From Oscillospiraceae bacterium (GTDB taxonomy: Bacteria; Bacillota; Clostridia; Oscillospirales; Acutalibacteraceae), in contig WRED01000006.1 of NCBI GenBank assembly GCA_009779495.1, positions 1 to 57,966 of the forward strand: a DNA stretch of 57,966 nucleotides, read 5' to 3'. A program made the translations under genes and the position numbers. Shown here one piece after another: positions 33,347 to 40,464 of the stretch (position 1 is the stretch's first letter; each line of letters begins with the position of its first letter). The notes under the pieces are model-generated. The model searched no databases and was not told the origin of the DNA. It saw only the letters and a program-made list of their open reading frames with translations.

Positions 33347-34414
33347 CTAACGCCTATATTCGTTGCACGCTTTGATATAGGCGATGATATTTTCAACCGG
33401 CACCTCCGGCTCTAAAAGATGTGTCGGGCAGACCATAAGGCCGCCTTTTTCGCCCGCGATATCCAAGTTTTCAAAGACCGTGCGGCGAACCTCGCCGGGC
33501 GTTCCGAAAGGCATGAGCGTCTGTGTGCCAAGGGTTCCGTGGAAAGACAGGCGGCCGCCGTACAGCGCGTGAAGCTCCCTGAAGCTCATGCATTCCGGCT
33601 GAACCGGGTCCAATATGTCTATGCCCACTTCAATGAGGTGCGGGATGAAAGGCGTCACAAAGCCGCAGGAGTGATAGAATACCTTTATGTCCGGCTTCCG
33701 CTTTCTGGCCGCGTCTATGACCCGCTTCAGCCTTGGCTTGATCCACATACAATAGAGATTTTCGCTCATCATGATGCTGTGCTGCATACCGATGTCGTCG
33801 CCCAGCCAAAGTATGTCGCCGCCGTTTTTGGCGAACGCCTCCGCTTTGATCACGGCGCTTTCGGTCACGCGGTCAAGGACGGCTTCCGCCATGGGATCCT
33901 CGAGCATCATATCTGTCATAAGCGTTTCCATGCCACGAAGATACCAGGCCAGTTCCCAGACGGTACACGACATCTGGCAACGGGAGGCAAGTCCCTTAGA
34001 GCGGGCTTCCGCGATATCTATCTTCTGCTTTTCGTCAGAGAAATTGCTGTAGCCCGGCATGGGATAGGCCAGGATCTGTTCCACGCTTGTCAGCTTTTCC
34101 ATCGGATGATACATCCTGGTCATGTGAAAAGCGGCCGCGCTGCCCGGTTCGTGAGCGATGCCGTGGCCGTCGATTGTCGTGCCCTCCTTGAAATCCACGT
34201 CATAATACGGCAGGAAAGCTTCCGGCGGCGCGGTGACGCCCTCGATATTCGCCACGTCTTTATACGGGGAAGCCGTGAGGCCGATACCGCAGTCGTGGGT
34301 TTCGATATATTCGTTGAACCGCTGTTCCAGAGACGGGCACATGGAAAATTCGGGCGGCATTGTTTCATAGCCGGTACGGCTGATGAGGGAGAGGATGTTT
34401 TCGCGTTTGGTCAT
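33347..34414 (-). CDS. Uroporphyrinogen decarboxylase-like (methyltransferase-type) protein
   Basis: The protein has 355 residues. It belongs to the UroD superfamily, but the UroD substrate-binding N-terminus is absent. The metal-binding H-x-C is seen in VFYHSCGFVTPFIP (about residue 245) and a further Cys in DPVQPECMSF, as in corrinoid-dependent MtaA/CmuA-type methyltransferases. The C-terminal block GTLGTQTLMPFGTPGEV is typical. I infer methyl transfer or demethylation. No corrinoid protein gene is adjacent. It probably has a single-gene transcript or runs into ydcF. Confidence 0.8.
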   Translation of the reverse strand: MTKRENILSLISRTGYETMPPEFSMCPSLEQRFNEYIETHDCGIGLTASPYKDVANIEGVTAPPEAFLPYYDVDFKEGTTIDGHGIAHEPGSAAAFHMTRMYHPMEKLTSVEQILAYPMPGYSNFSDEKQKIDIAEARSKGLASRCQMSCTVWELAWYLRGMETLMTDMMLEDPMAEAVLDRVTESAVIKAEAFAKNGGDILWLGDDIGMQHSIMMSENLYCMWIKPRLKRVIDAARKRKPDIKVFYHSCGFVTPFIPHLIEVGIDILDPVQPECMSFRELHALYGGRLSFHGTLGTQTLMPFGTPGEVRRTVFENLDIAGEKGGLMVCPTHLLEPEVPVENIIAYIKACNEYRR

Positions 34415-34442
34415 GTTGACAGCCTCCTTGTACTGCTCTCTG

Positions 34443-35039
34443 TTATTTCAATGCCTTTCGCATGACTGCTCTGCCTTCCTTTTCGGCAGATTTGGTAAAT
34501 CCACATTTTTCATACATCGCCAAAGGCCCCATAAATTCATGGGCGGTATCCGTAAATTCTTTATTCACATAAGCCTCGACGAAATCAAAACCATCATCGG
34601 CCGCATCCTTGCAGACTCGATCCACCAATTGCGCAGCTATGCCCTTTCTTTGCATATCCGGCGCGATCACGAAGCAGAATATAGATTTCACCCTGACATC
34701 CGTGCGGTATTCTTCTATCGGATAATAAGCACGCAGATAATTGACGCCGTGACGACATTCCGCAGTTGAGTTGCACCATCCTACGATTCTCTCGCCGTGG
34801 TAAGCAAGGTAACCCTGCAGCTTGCCATCCTTTATGAACTGGATAGCGCGCTCCCGTCTTTCCTCTCGCGTCGGATACCAGTGGTAGCCGTTGCTGGGAT
34901 AGGCATCGTCGCTGCGCCAAGTTACACAATAGCATGGCAGCTCATCTTTGTTAGTATGATCGTCGTGCGGCGTTGCATCAAAGAAACACGCGTAATCGTC
35001 CGCAAGGTCGGGCGTCAGCTTTCGGATTTCGATGTTCAT
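34443..35039 (-). CDS. GNAT-family acetyltransferase
   Basis: The protein has 198 residues. The acetyl-CoA-binding motif is FVIAPDMQRKGIAAQLVDRV (about residues 128-147), and the C-terminal MYEKCGFTKSAEKEGRAVM completes the fold. The N-terminal region contains a Cys/Trp-rich segment (ELPCYCVTW). The substrate is unknown. It lies between icd and the UroD-like gene on the same strand, with 33 and 28 bases between. Confidence 0.85.
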   Translation of the reverse strand: MNIEIRKLTPDLADDYACFFDATPHDDHTNKDELPCYCVTWRSDDAYPSNGYHWYPTREERRERAIQFIKDGKLQGYLAYHGERIVGWCNSTAECRHGVNYLRAYYPIEEYRTDVRVKSIFCFVIAPDMQRKGIAAQLVDRVCKDAADDGFDFVEAYVNKEFTDTAHEFMGPLAMYEKCGFTKSAEKEGRAVMRKALK

Positions 35040-35072
35040 TTTATACCTCCTAATCCCTCGGCGAAGCCGCCT

Positions 35073-36248
35073 CTAATTCCTCGCGCCGAAGCGCGTAACC
35101 GTCTCCATAACATAATCCCCAAGCTCCGCGCAGGTACACCCCGTGTCCCGCCCGGTTATTGCAATCTTCTTCTCCTCATACATGCATATATCAAGCGCTC
35201 GCTCCAGCATATCGGCCTGCCTCTGCCTGCCGATGTGCGACAGCAGCATGACCGACGCGCGGAGCATCGAGCACGGGTCAGCGTACTGTCCCCTGCCCTC
35301 TTTCACCATGCGCGGCGCGGAACCGTGGATCGCCTCGAACATGGCGTAACGCTTGCCGATATTGGCGCTTCCCGCCGTGCCGACGCCGCCCTGAAACTCG
35401 GCGGCCTCGTCGGTGATGATGTCGCCGTAGAGGTTCGGCAGGACGAACACGCGGAAGTCCTTCCGCCTTTTTTCGTCGATCAGCTTGGCCGTCAATATGT
35501 CTATGTACCATTCGTCGGTTGTGATTTCGGGATATTCCGCGCCGATCTCCTTGCAAAGCCGCAGGAACTTGCCGTCCGTCGTCTTGATGACGTTCGCCTT
35601 GGTGACGACGGAAACGCGCCCCTTGCCGTTTCGCCTGGCGTAGTCGTAGGCCAGGCGGGCGATGCGCCGCGTGCCCTCGGTGGTCGTAACGACGAAATCG
35701 ACGGCCAGATCGTCCGTGACGTTCAGCCCTTTTGAGCCGACGGCATAGGCGCCCTCGGTGTTTTCGCGGAAGAACGTCCAGTCGATGCTCTCCGACGGCA
35801 CTTTCACCGGGCGCATGTTCGCGAACAGGTCAAGCTCCTTGCGCATGGCGACGTTGGCGCTTTCGATGTTCGGCCAGGGATCGCCGGCTTGGGGCGTCGT
35901 GGTCGGGCCTTTCAGAATGACGTGGCAGGACTTGAGTTCTTTGAGCACGTCGTCGGGGATGGCCTTGTTTTGCGCGACGCGGTTTTCGATGGTCAGGCCC
36001 TCGATGTCACGGAACTCGACCGCCCCGGCGGCCACGTCGTCAGCCAGCATGTATGACAGCACGCGGGCGGATTCACGGGTGATGACCGGGCCGATGCCGT
36101 CGCCGCCGCACACGCCGATGATGATTTTCGGAAGCGCGGCGAAGTCGAGAAAATCGCCCTGGGCCTTGATTTTATCGGAACGGACGTCTTGCTCGCGGAT
36201 GAGGGACTCGAATTTTTCCAGAGCGGATTTGATTTGTTGTTCAGTCAT
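35073..36248 (-). CDS. icd: Isocitrate dehydrogenase (NAD-type, IDH/IMDH family)
   Basis: The protein has 391 residues and oxidises isocitrate to 2-oxoglutarate. The substrate signature S-x-N-x-x-x-R is present at Ser130, Asn132 and Arg136, with Arg146 in ANMRP. This favours isocitrate over 3-isopropylmalate. FRENTEGAYAV, the catalytic Lys in VTKANVIKTTDG, and DIITDEAAEFQGGVGTAGSANIG follow. An N-terminal extension of about 35 residues precedes the usual start. Its ATG overlaps the toxin stop by four bases (TCAT on the plus strand), so translation is coupled to the toxin gene. With acn upstream it makes 2-oxoglutarate for glutamate synthesis. Confidence 0.88.
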   Translation of the reverse strand: MTEQQIKSALEKFESLIREQDVRSDKIKAQGDFLDFAALPKIIIGVCGGDGIGPVITRESARVLSYMLADDVAAGAVEFRDIEGLTIENRVAQNKAIPDDVLKELKSCHVILKGPTTTPQAGDPWPNIESANVAMRKELDLFANMRPVKVPSESIDWTFFRENTEGAYAVGSKGLNVTDDLAVDFVVTTTEGTRRIARLAYDYARRNGKGRVSVVTKANVIKTTDGKFLRLCKEIGAEYPEITTDEWYIDILTAKLIDEKRRKDFRVFVLPNLYGDIITDEAAEFQGGVGTAGSANIGKRYAMFEAIHGSAPRMVKEGRGQYADPCSMLRASVMLLSHIGRQRQADMLERALDICMYEEKKIAITGRDTGCTCAELGDYVMETVTRFGARN

Positions 36249-36598
36249 GGTGCATTCTCCTTATGTTCGTTTTGAGTTAAATTGCCAAAAAGAATCGCGG
36301 CATAATCCCGTTTGCCGTACAGCACACGGTCAATATGTATATTGCTTTCCCCGACGCGATAAAACGCTAAATAATTTGCGCAGACAAGAAAGCGGTAATC
36401 ATCAGCGTTGAGAGTATCATAAATCGCGGACAACGGCGTCCCGATATTTGGAAAATCAGCAAGCTTGTCAATCTTATTTTGGATCATATTCACCGTATTA
36501 AGCGCGGCTATTGGATTTTTTAGCTCTTTAGAAATATAGTCGCCTATTTCTTCCAAGTCGGTCAAGGTTTTTGCGGAATAAACAACTTTTTTATTCAC
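36245..36598 (-). CDS. ParE/RelE-family toxin
   Basis: The protein has 117 residues. MNKKVVYSAKTLTDLEEIGDYI is the typical start; LADFPNIGTPL and YRFLVCANYLAFYRV then IHIDRVLYGKRDY are the family core. It probably inhibits gyrase or cleaves mRNA; the subtype is not certain. The start overlaps the antitoxin end by 8 bases. Its stop overlaps the icd start by four bases. It thus sits translationally between antitoxin and icd. An additional stretch of about 15 residues after the core ends in the overlap. Confidence 0.85.
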   Translation of the reverse strand: MNKKVVYSAKTLTDLEEIGDYISKELKNPIAALNTVNMIQNKIDKLADFPNIGTPLSAIYDTLNADDYRFLVCANYLAFYRVGESNIHIDRVLYGKRDYAAILFGNLTQNEHKENAP

Positions 36599-36857
36599 GA
36601 TACCGCTCCTCCAAGCGAGTCCTTACCGCGTCAGCAGGAATCCATCCGTTTTCCTCCCCGGAAAGCCGCCCTTTATCCAGTTCGGACTTCAGCTTTTGCC
36701 ACGCCATCACCTTTTCATATTCTTTGTACTCGTCAATATCCACGACGACATATCGGCCCCGGCCATTTTTCGTCAGAAAGACGGGCGCGCCAACGGCGAC
36801 GCTTCGTAAAACTTCGCCGTAATTCCTTAAATCAGATATCGGTTTGATTGTAGGCAT
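36591..36857 (-). CDS. Phd/YefM-family antitoxin
   Basis: The protein has 88 residues. MPTIKPISDLRNYGEVLRSV and VFLTKNGRGRYVVVDIDEY are the DNA-binding Phd/YefM fold; the charged C-terminus (about residues 58-88) would wrap the toxin. It neutralises the ParE-like toxin and should repress its own promoter. It has a dedicated promoter 21 bases upstream of its start and GGAAGGAG as ribosome binding site. Confidence 0.88.
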   Translation of the reverse strand: MPTIKPISDLRNYGEVLRSVAVGAPVFLTKNGRGRYVVVDIDEYKEYEKVMAWQKLKSELDKGRLSGEENGWIPADAVRTRLEERYRE

Positions 36858-36877
36858 ATTACCACTCCTTCCAACAT

Positions 36878-36906
36878 ATTATACCTCTATCTTTCGTAAA
36901 ATACAA
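36878..36906 (-). promoter_or_regulatory. Toxin-antitoxin promoter between acn and the antitoxin gene
   Basis: On the minus strand TTGTAT (36906-36901), 17 bases, TATAAT (36883-36878). It lies in the 80-base gap after acn, so icd can be transcribed from here under YefM control. Confidence 0.65.
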
Positions 36907-36937
36907 CCGTAAAATTTTAAGACATTTACATGACGCG

Positions 36938-38869
36938 TTATTTCTGATTCTTCGTATAATTCAGCAGCCCGCCCGCGAGAATAATCTCCCGCTGCCTCTG
37001 CGAGAAGTCGCCCATAAGCGGGTACTCCCCGCCTTTCGCCGCGTTCACAAGCGTAAGCGGCAAGCCCTGTTCGATCTTCCCGCGAATATCCTCAAGGCGC
37101 AGCATGTCCCCCTGATCGATTCTGTCATAGTCATCCGCGTCCGCGAACGTCAGCGGAATAATGCCCGCGTTAATCAGGTTCGCGGCATGTATGCGCGCGA
37201 AAGACTTCGCTATGACCGCCTTGACGCCAAGGTACAGCGGCACAAGCGCGGCGTGCTCGCGTGAGCTGCCCTGACCGTAGTTCACCCCGCCGATAATAAA
37301 CCCGCCGCCCTCGGACTTGCAACGTTCGGCGAAGCTCTCATCGCATTGCTTGAAGCAGAACCGCGACAGGTACGGGATGTTCGAGCGGTAGGGCAGAATC
37401 TTAGCCCCGGCGGGCATGATGTGGTCGGTGGTGATGTTGTCGCCGACCTTGAGGATCGCCGTGGCCGCAAGGTCGTCCGGCAGCTTCTCCGACACAGGGA
37501 AAGGCTTGATGTTCGGGCCGTATTTGATCTCAACGGAGTCCGCGTCCGCCTCGGAAGCAGGCTCTTCAATGAGATTGTCATTGATAACAAACGCGTCCGG
37601 CGGTTCAACGGCCAAGTCGAGTCCGCATGACGCCGGATCGGTGAGTTCGCCGGTCAAAGCGGACACGGCCGCCGTCTCCGGGCTGACGAGGTACACGCCC
37701 GCGTCGGCCGTCCCGCTCCTGCCCTCGAAGTTGCGGTTGAAAGTGCGCAGGGACACCGCTCCCGAATTCGGCGACTGCCCCATCCCGATGCAGGGGCCGC
37801 AGGCCGACTCAAGTATACGCGCGCCCGCGCTGATCATGTCCGAGAGAGCGCCGTTTTGCGCGAGCATGTTCAGCACCTGCATAGAGCCCGGCGCGATGGA
37901 CAGGCTGACGTCCGGGTGCACCTTTTCGCCCCTGAGGATTTTCGCCACCTTGAGCATGTCCATAAGCGACGAATTTGTGCATGAGCCGATACATACCTGG
38001 TCAATTTTTATCTCGCCGATATCCGCCACAGGCTTCACGTTGTCGGGCATGTGCGGCATGGCGGCCAGCGGCACAAGTTCGGATAAATTGATGTTGATCA
38101 CGCGGGCGTATTCGGCGTCCTCGTCCGGCAAAAGCTCGATCCAGTCCTCCGCGCGGCCCTGCGCCTTGAGGAACCTGCGGGTGATTTCGTCCGACGGGAA
38201 TACCGACGCGGTCGCGCCCAGCTCCGCTCCCATATTCGTGATGGTCGCGCGTTCAGGCACGGAAAGCGTCTTTACGCCCTCGCCGCCGTACTCGATGATT
38301 TTGCCTACGCCGCCTTTCACGGACAAAATCTCCAGCACTTTCAAAATGACGTCTTTCGCGGAAACGCCGCCGCGCAGTTTCCCCGTCAGGTTCACGAGAA
38401 TGATTTCGGGCATGGTTATGTAGTACGCGCCGCCGCCCATGGCCACGGCCACGTCCAGCCCGCCCGCGCCGATCGCGAGCATCCCAAGCCCGCCGCCGGT
38501 CGGCGTGTGGCTGTCGGAGCCGATCAGCGTCCTGCCGGGCTTGCCGAAGCGTTCCAGGTGAACCTGGTGGCATATCCCGTTGCCCGGACGCGAAAATTTA
38601 AGTCCGCGCTTTTTGGCGCAGCTCGCGATAAAGCGGTGGTCGTCGGCGTTCTCGAAGCCGGTTTGCAGGGTGTTGTGGTCGATGTACGCCACCGACAGCT
38701 CCGTTTTGACGCGCGGCACGCCCATCGCCTCGAACTCGAGATACGCCATGGTGCCCGTAGCGTCCTGGGTCAGCGTTTGGTCGATGCGCAGGCCGATCTC
38801 GCTTCCGGGCGTCATGCCGCCGCTTAAAAGGTGGGATTTGATCAGCTTTTGTCCTAATGTTAAGCCCAT
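36938..38869 (-). CDS. acn: Aconitate hydratase
   Basis: The protein has 643 residues; ATG 38869 follows AGGAGG. It converts citrate to isocitrate with a 4Fe-4S cluster. Ligand cysteines are Cys297 (IGSCTNSS), Cys357 and Cys360 (ACGPC). The domain-4 block GGVNYGQGSSREHAALVP carries the catalytic Ser, and AKSFARIHAANLINAG follows. The size fits the shorter Aquifex-type aconitase rather than the 900-residue AcnA. It precedes the toxin-antitoxin pair and icd on the same strand; the full order is acn, yefM-like, parE-like, icd. Confidence 0.95.
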   Translation of the reverse strand: MGLTLGQKLIKSHLLSGGMTPGSEIGLRIDQTLTQDATGTMAYLEFEAMGVPRVKTELSVAYIDHNTLQTGFENADDHRFIASCAKKRGLKFSRPGNGICHQVHLERFGKPGRTLIGSDSHTPTGGGLGMLAIGAGGLDVAVAMGGGAYYITMPEIILVNLTGKLRGGVSAKDVILKVLEILSVKGGVGKIIEYGGEGVKTLSVPERATITNMGAELGATASVFPSDEITRRFLKAQGRAEDWIELLPDEDAEYARVININLSELVPLAAMPHMPDNVKPVADIGEIKIDQVCIGSCTNSSLMDMLKVAKILRGEKVHPDVSLSIAPGSMQVLNMLAQNGALSDMISAGARILESACGPCIGMGQSPNSGAVSLRTFNRNFEGRSGTADAGVYLVSPETAAVSALTGELTDPASCGLDLAVEPPDAFVINDNLIEEPASEADADSVEIKYGPNIKPFPVSEKLPDDLAATAILKVGDNITTDHIMPAGAKILPYRSNIPYLSRFCFKQCDESFAERCKSEGGGFIIGGVNYGQGSSREHAALVPLYLGVKAVIAKSFARIHAANLINAGIIPLTFADADDYDRIDQGDMLRLEDIRGKIEQGLPLTLVNAAKGGEYPLMGDFSQRQREIILAGGLLNYTKNQK

Positions 38870-38908
38870 TTTTTTGTCCTCCTGTCGAAGTAATAGACAT
38901 AATATATT

Positions 38909-38937
38909 ATTTTAATATTTTTTTGCATGATTGTCAA
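38909..38937 (-). promoter_or_regulatory. acn promoter
   Basis: On the minus strand TTGACA (38937-38932), 17 bases, TAAAAT (38914-38909), about 40 bases before the acn start. Confidence 0.65.
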
Positions 38938-38942
38938 CTGTG

Positions 38943-38988
38943 AAAAACGCTGAATAAATCATCAAAGCGACGATTGATTCAGCGTTTT
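38943..38988 (-). terminator. Terminator after the small XRE regulator
   Basis: AAAACGCTGAAT (38944-38955) pairs with ATTCAGCGTTTT (38977-38988), a 12-bp stem whose minus-strand 3' side ends in TTTT. It separates the regulator transcript from the acn promoter. Confidence 0.7.
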
Positions 38989-39007
38989 CACACAGGCATA
39001 AAACAGT

Positions 39008-39214
39008 TTACCTGTCCTCTTCAATTACAAACAAATCATTCGGCGTACATTCCAGCGCCTTGCAAAGCTTCTCAATTGTTTCAAGATATACCGCAGCGGA
39101 AACATTGTCGCATAAGCGGTTTACTGTTTCATAGTTGCTCTCCAGCTCCTTCACGAGCCAATATCTGGTTTTCTTTTTCCTATCAAGGATATTTTGGACA
39201 TTAAGATTTATCAA
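39008..39214 (-). CDS. Small XRE-family (Cro/CI) DNA-binding regulator
   Basis: The protein has 68 residues if started at TTG 39214, with AGGGTG 6 bases upstream; longer starts at TTG 39232 or GTG 39223 are possible. The helix-turn-helix reads KKTRYWLVKELESNYETVNRL and is followed by LETIEKLCKALECTPNDLFV, typical of the minimal HTH_26/XRE family. It probably binds a nearby operator, perhaps its own. It is divergent from the secreted protein gene at 39388 with 170 bases between. Confidence 0.75.
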   Translation of the reverse strand: MINLNVQNILDRKKKTRYWLVKELESNYETVNRLCDNVSAAVYLETIEKLCKALECTPNDLFVIEEDR

Positions 39215-39289
39215 AGCAATCACCCTAATCAATTCTACAATAAATTAGGATATACAATAATTAAGTTATATCTATAGTAAATATATGTC

Positions 39290-39318
39290 TTGACTATTCG
39301 ATTAAGTCCTGTTATAAT
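39290..39318 (+). promoter_or_regulatory. Promoter of the secreted beta-helix-like protein gene
   Basis: TTGACT (39290-39295), 17 bases, TATAAT (39313-39318), 70 bases before the ATG. The nearby small XRE regulator is divergent and may bind here; this is inference. Confidence 0.7.
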
Positions 39319-39387
39319 ATAATGGATGTTGGTAATGTTTTCTTGCTCGTGGGAGCTTTATATCAATAATGAAAAGGAGAGATCAGC

Positions 39388-40395
39388 ATGCAAACCAAAT
39401 CACGCAAGCTTCTGTCAGTATTTTTGTCCTTGTTAATGATGGCCGGGGTGATTGCAGCCGCGCCCGTTACGGCCGGCGCGGCTGCGGGCGACGTCTGCGA
39501 AATCGTGGGCGGCAGCGCTTACGCCACGTTGGAGGACGCCATCGACGCTGTAGAGAACGGACAGACCGTGCGGCTGCTCGCGGACATTACGTTCGACGAG
39601 GATTTCGGTTTTGACAGAAAAAGAACTTTTACTATCGACACAAACAACAAAACGCTGGATTTTGACGGAAACAACTTCATAATCTATAACTACGAAAGCA
39701 ACGTGACCATCAACGGCTGCGAAAAGCTCGTGAATTTGGGCGTTGTTAATGTCTGGGGAAGCATGGCCAATTATGGGCTTCCGCTGTACAAAACCGTGTT
39801 CAATGGTGATTTGACGCTTAAATGGGAATTCTATATCGGAGGCTATGCGCAAGTAGAAGTTAACGGCAACATGACATTCCAAACAGCGGACGGGCGGATC
39901 ATCACAAATTATGACGGAAGCAAGCTCAATATCAAGGGCAATGTTACCGCGAACCAGTTGGCGTCCGATGATGTCTTTGTCGGCGTGGGGTTAGGCGACA
40001 TTACCATCGAAGGCAGTCTTGTAACATCCGGCGTGGCGGCAGCCGTCAACGGCGGAAAGCTTACCGTCAACGGGAACGCAACCGCGAACGGCGTTTGCGG
40101 GGCGTACTTCTTTGCGAATGGCGGGTTTATTTACATGAACGGAGCCTTCACCGCCAATGAAACAAAGTATGTCGGTTTTACCAGCGAGAGCCTTAACGAA
40201 TGCGGCTATTTTACAAAAACGCAATATCAGTCCACAGTTAAAGTTGGCGGCGTCAACTACCGCCAGTACGAGGGGAATGGCGCTCTTTATGTGAAAGCGT
40301 CCGGCAGTTTTATCTTTAACACTCTCTATGAGTCGACTTTTTGGAACTGGCTGCTGTTCTTCCTTGGGTTCGGGTTCATTTGGATGTGGTTCTAA
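39388..40395 (+). CDS. Exported beta-helix-like surface protein with aromatic C-terminal helix
   Basis: The protein has 335 residues; ATG 39388 follows AAAAGGAGAG. A signal peptide (SVFLSLLMMAGVIAAAPVTA, cleavage near AGA-A) is clear. SAYATLEDAIDAVENGQTVRLLAD is the segment seen at the head of parallel beta-helix surface proteins. The middle repeats short N-G-rich strand-turn units (VTINGCEKL, VEVNGNMTF, LNIKGNVTAN, LTVNGNATANG). The C-terminus is a hydrophobic, Trp/Phe-rich segment (FWNWLLFFLGFGFIWMWF) with no charged tail and no LPXTG. I infer a cell-associated adhesin-like protein held by that helix. Confidence 0.65.
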   Translation: MQTKSRKLLSVFLSLLMMAGVIAAAPVTAGAAAGDVCEIVGGSAYATLEDAIDAVENGQTVRLLADITFDEDFGFDRKRTFTIDTNNKTLDFDGNNFIIYNYESNVTINGCEKLVNLGVVNVWGSMANYGLPLYKTVFNGDLTLKWEFYIGGYAQVEVNGNMTFQTADGRIITNYDGSKLNIKGNVTANQLASDDVFVGVGLGDITIEGSLVTSGVAAAVNGGKLTVNGNATANGVCGAYFFANGGFIYMNGAFTANETKYVGFTSESLNECGYFTKTQYQSTVKVGGVNYRQYEGNGALYVKASGSFIFNTLYESTFWNWLLFFLGFGFIWMWF

Positions 40396-40410
40396 GTTAG
40401 CGATTTAGAA

Positions 40411-40447
40411 AATATGCCCCCTTAACATCAAGGGGGCATATTTTTTT
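40411..40447 (+). terminator. Strong terminator
   Basis: AATATGCCCCCTT (40411-40423) pairs with AAGGGGGCATATT (40430-40442), followed by TTTTT. It also precedes the secA-like gene end on the other strand and could serve both. Confidence 0.85.
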
Positions 40448-40464
40448 GCGCATATCGCGCCGCC

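Noticed and set aside
33347-34414. True uroporphyrinogen decarboxylase of haem synthesis
   Set aside because: The UroD-specific N-terminal substrate motif is missing and the H-x-C metal site points to the methyltransferase branch.
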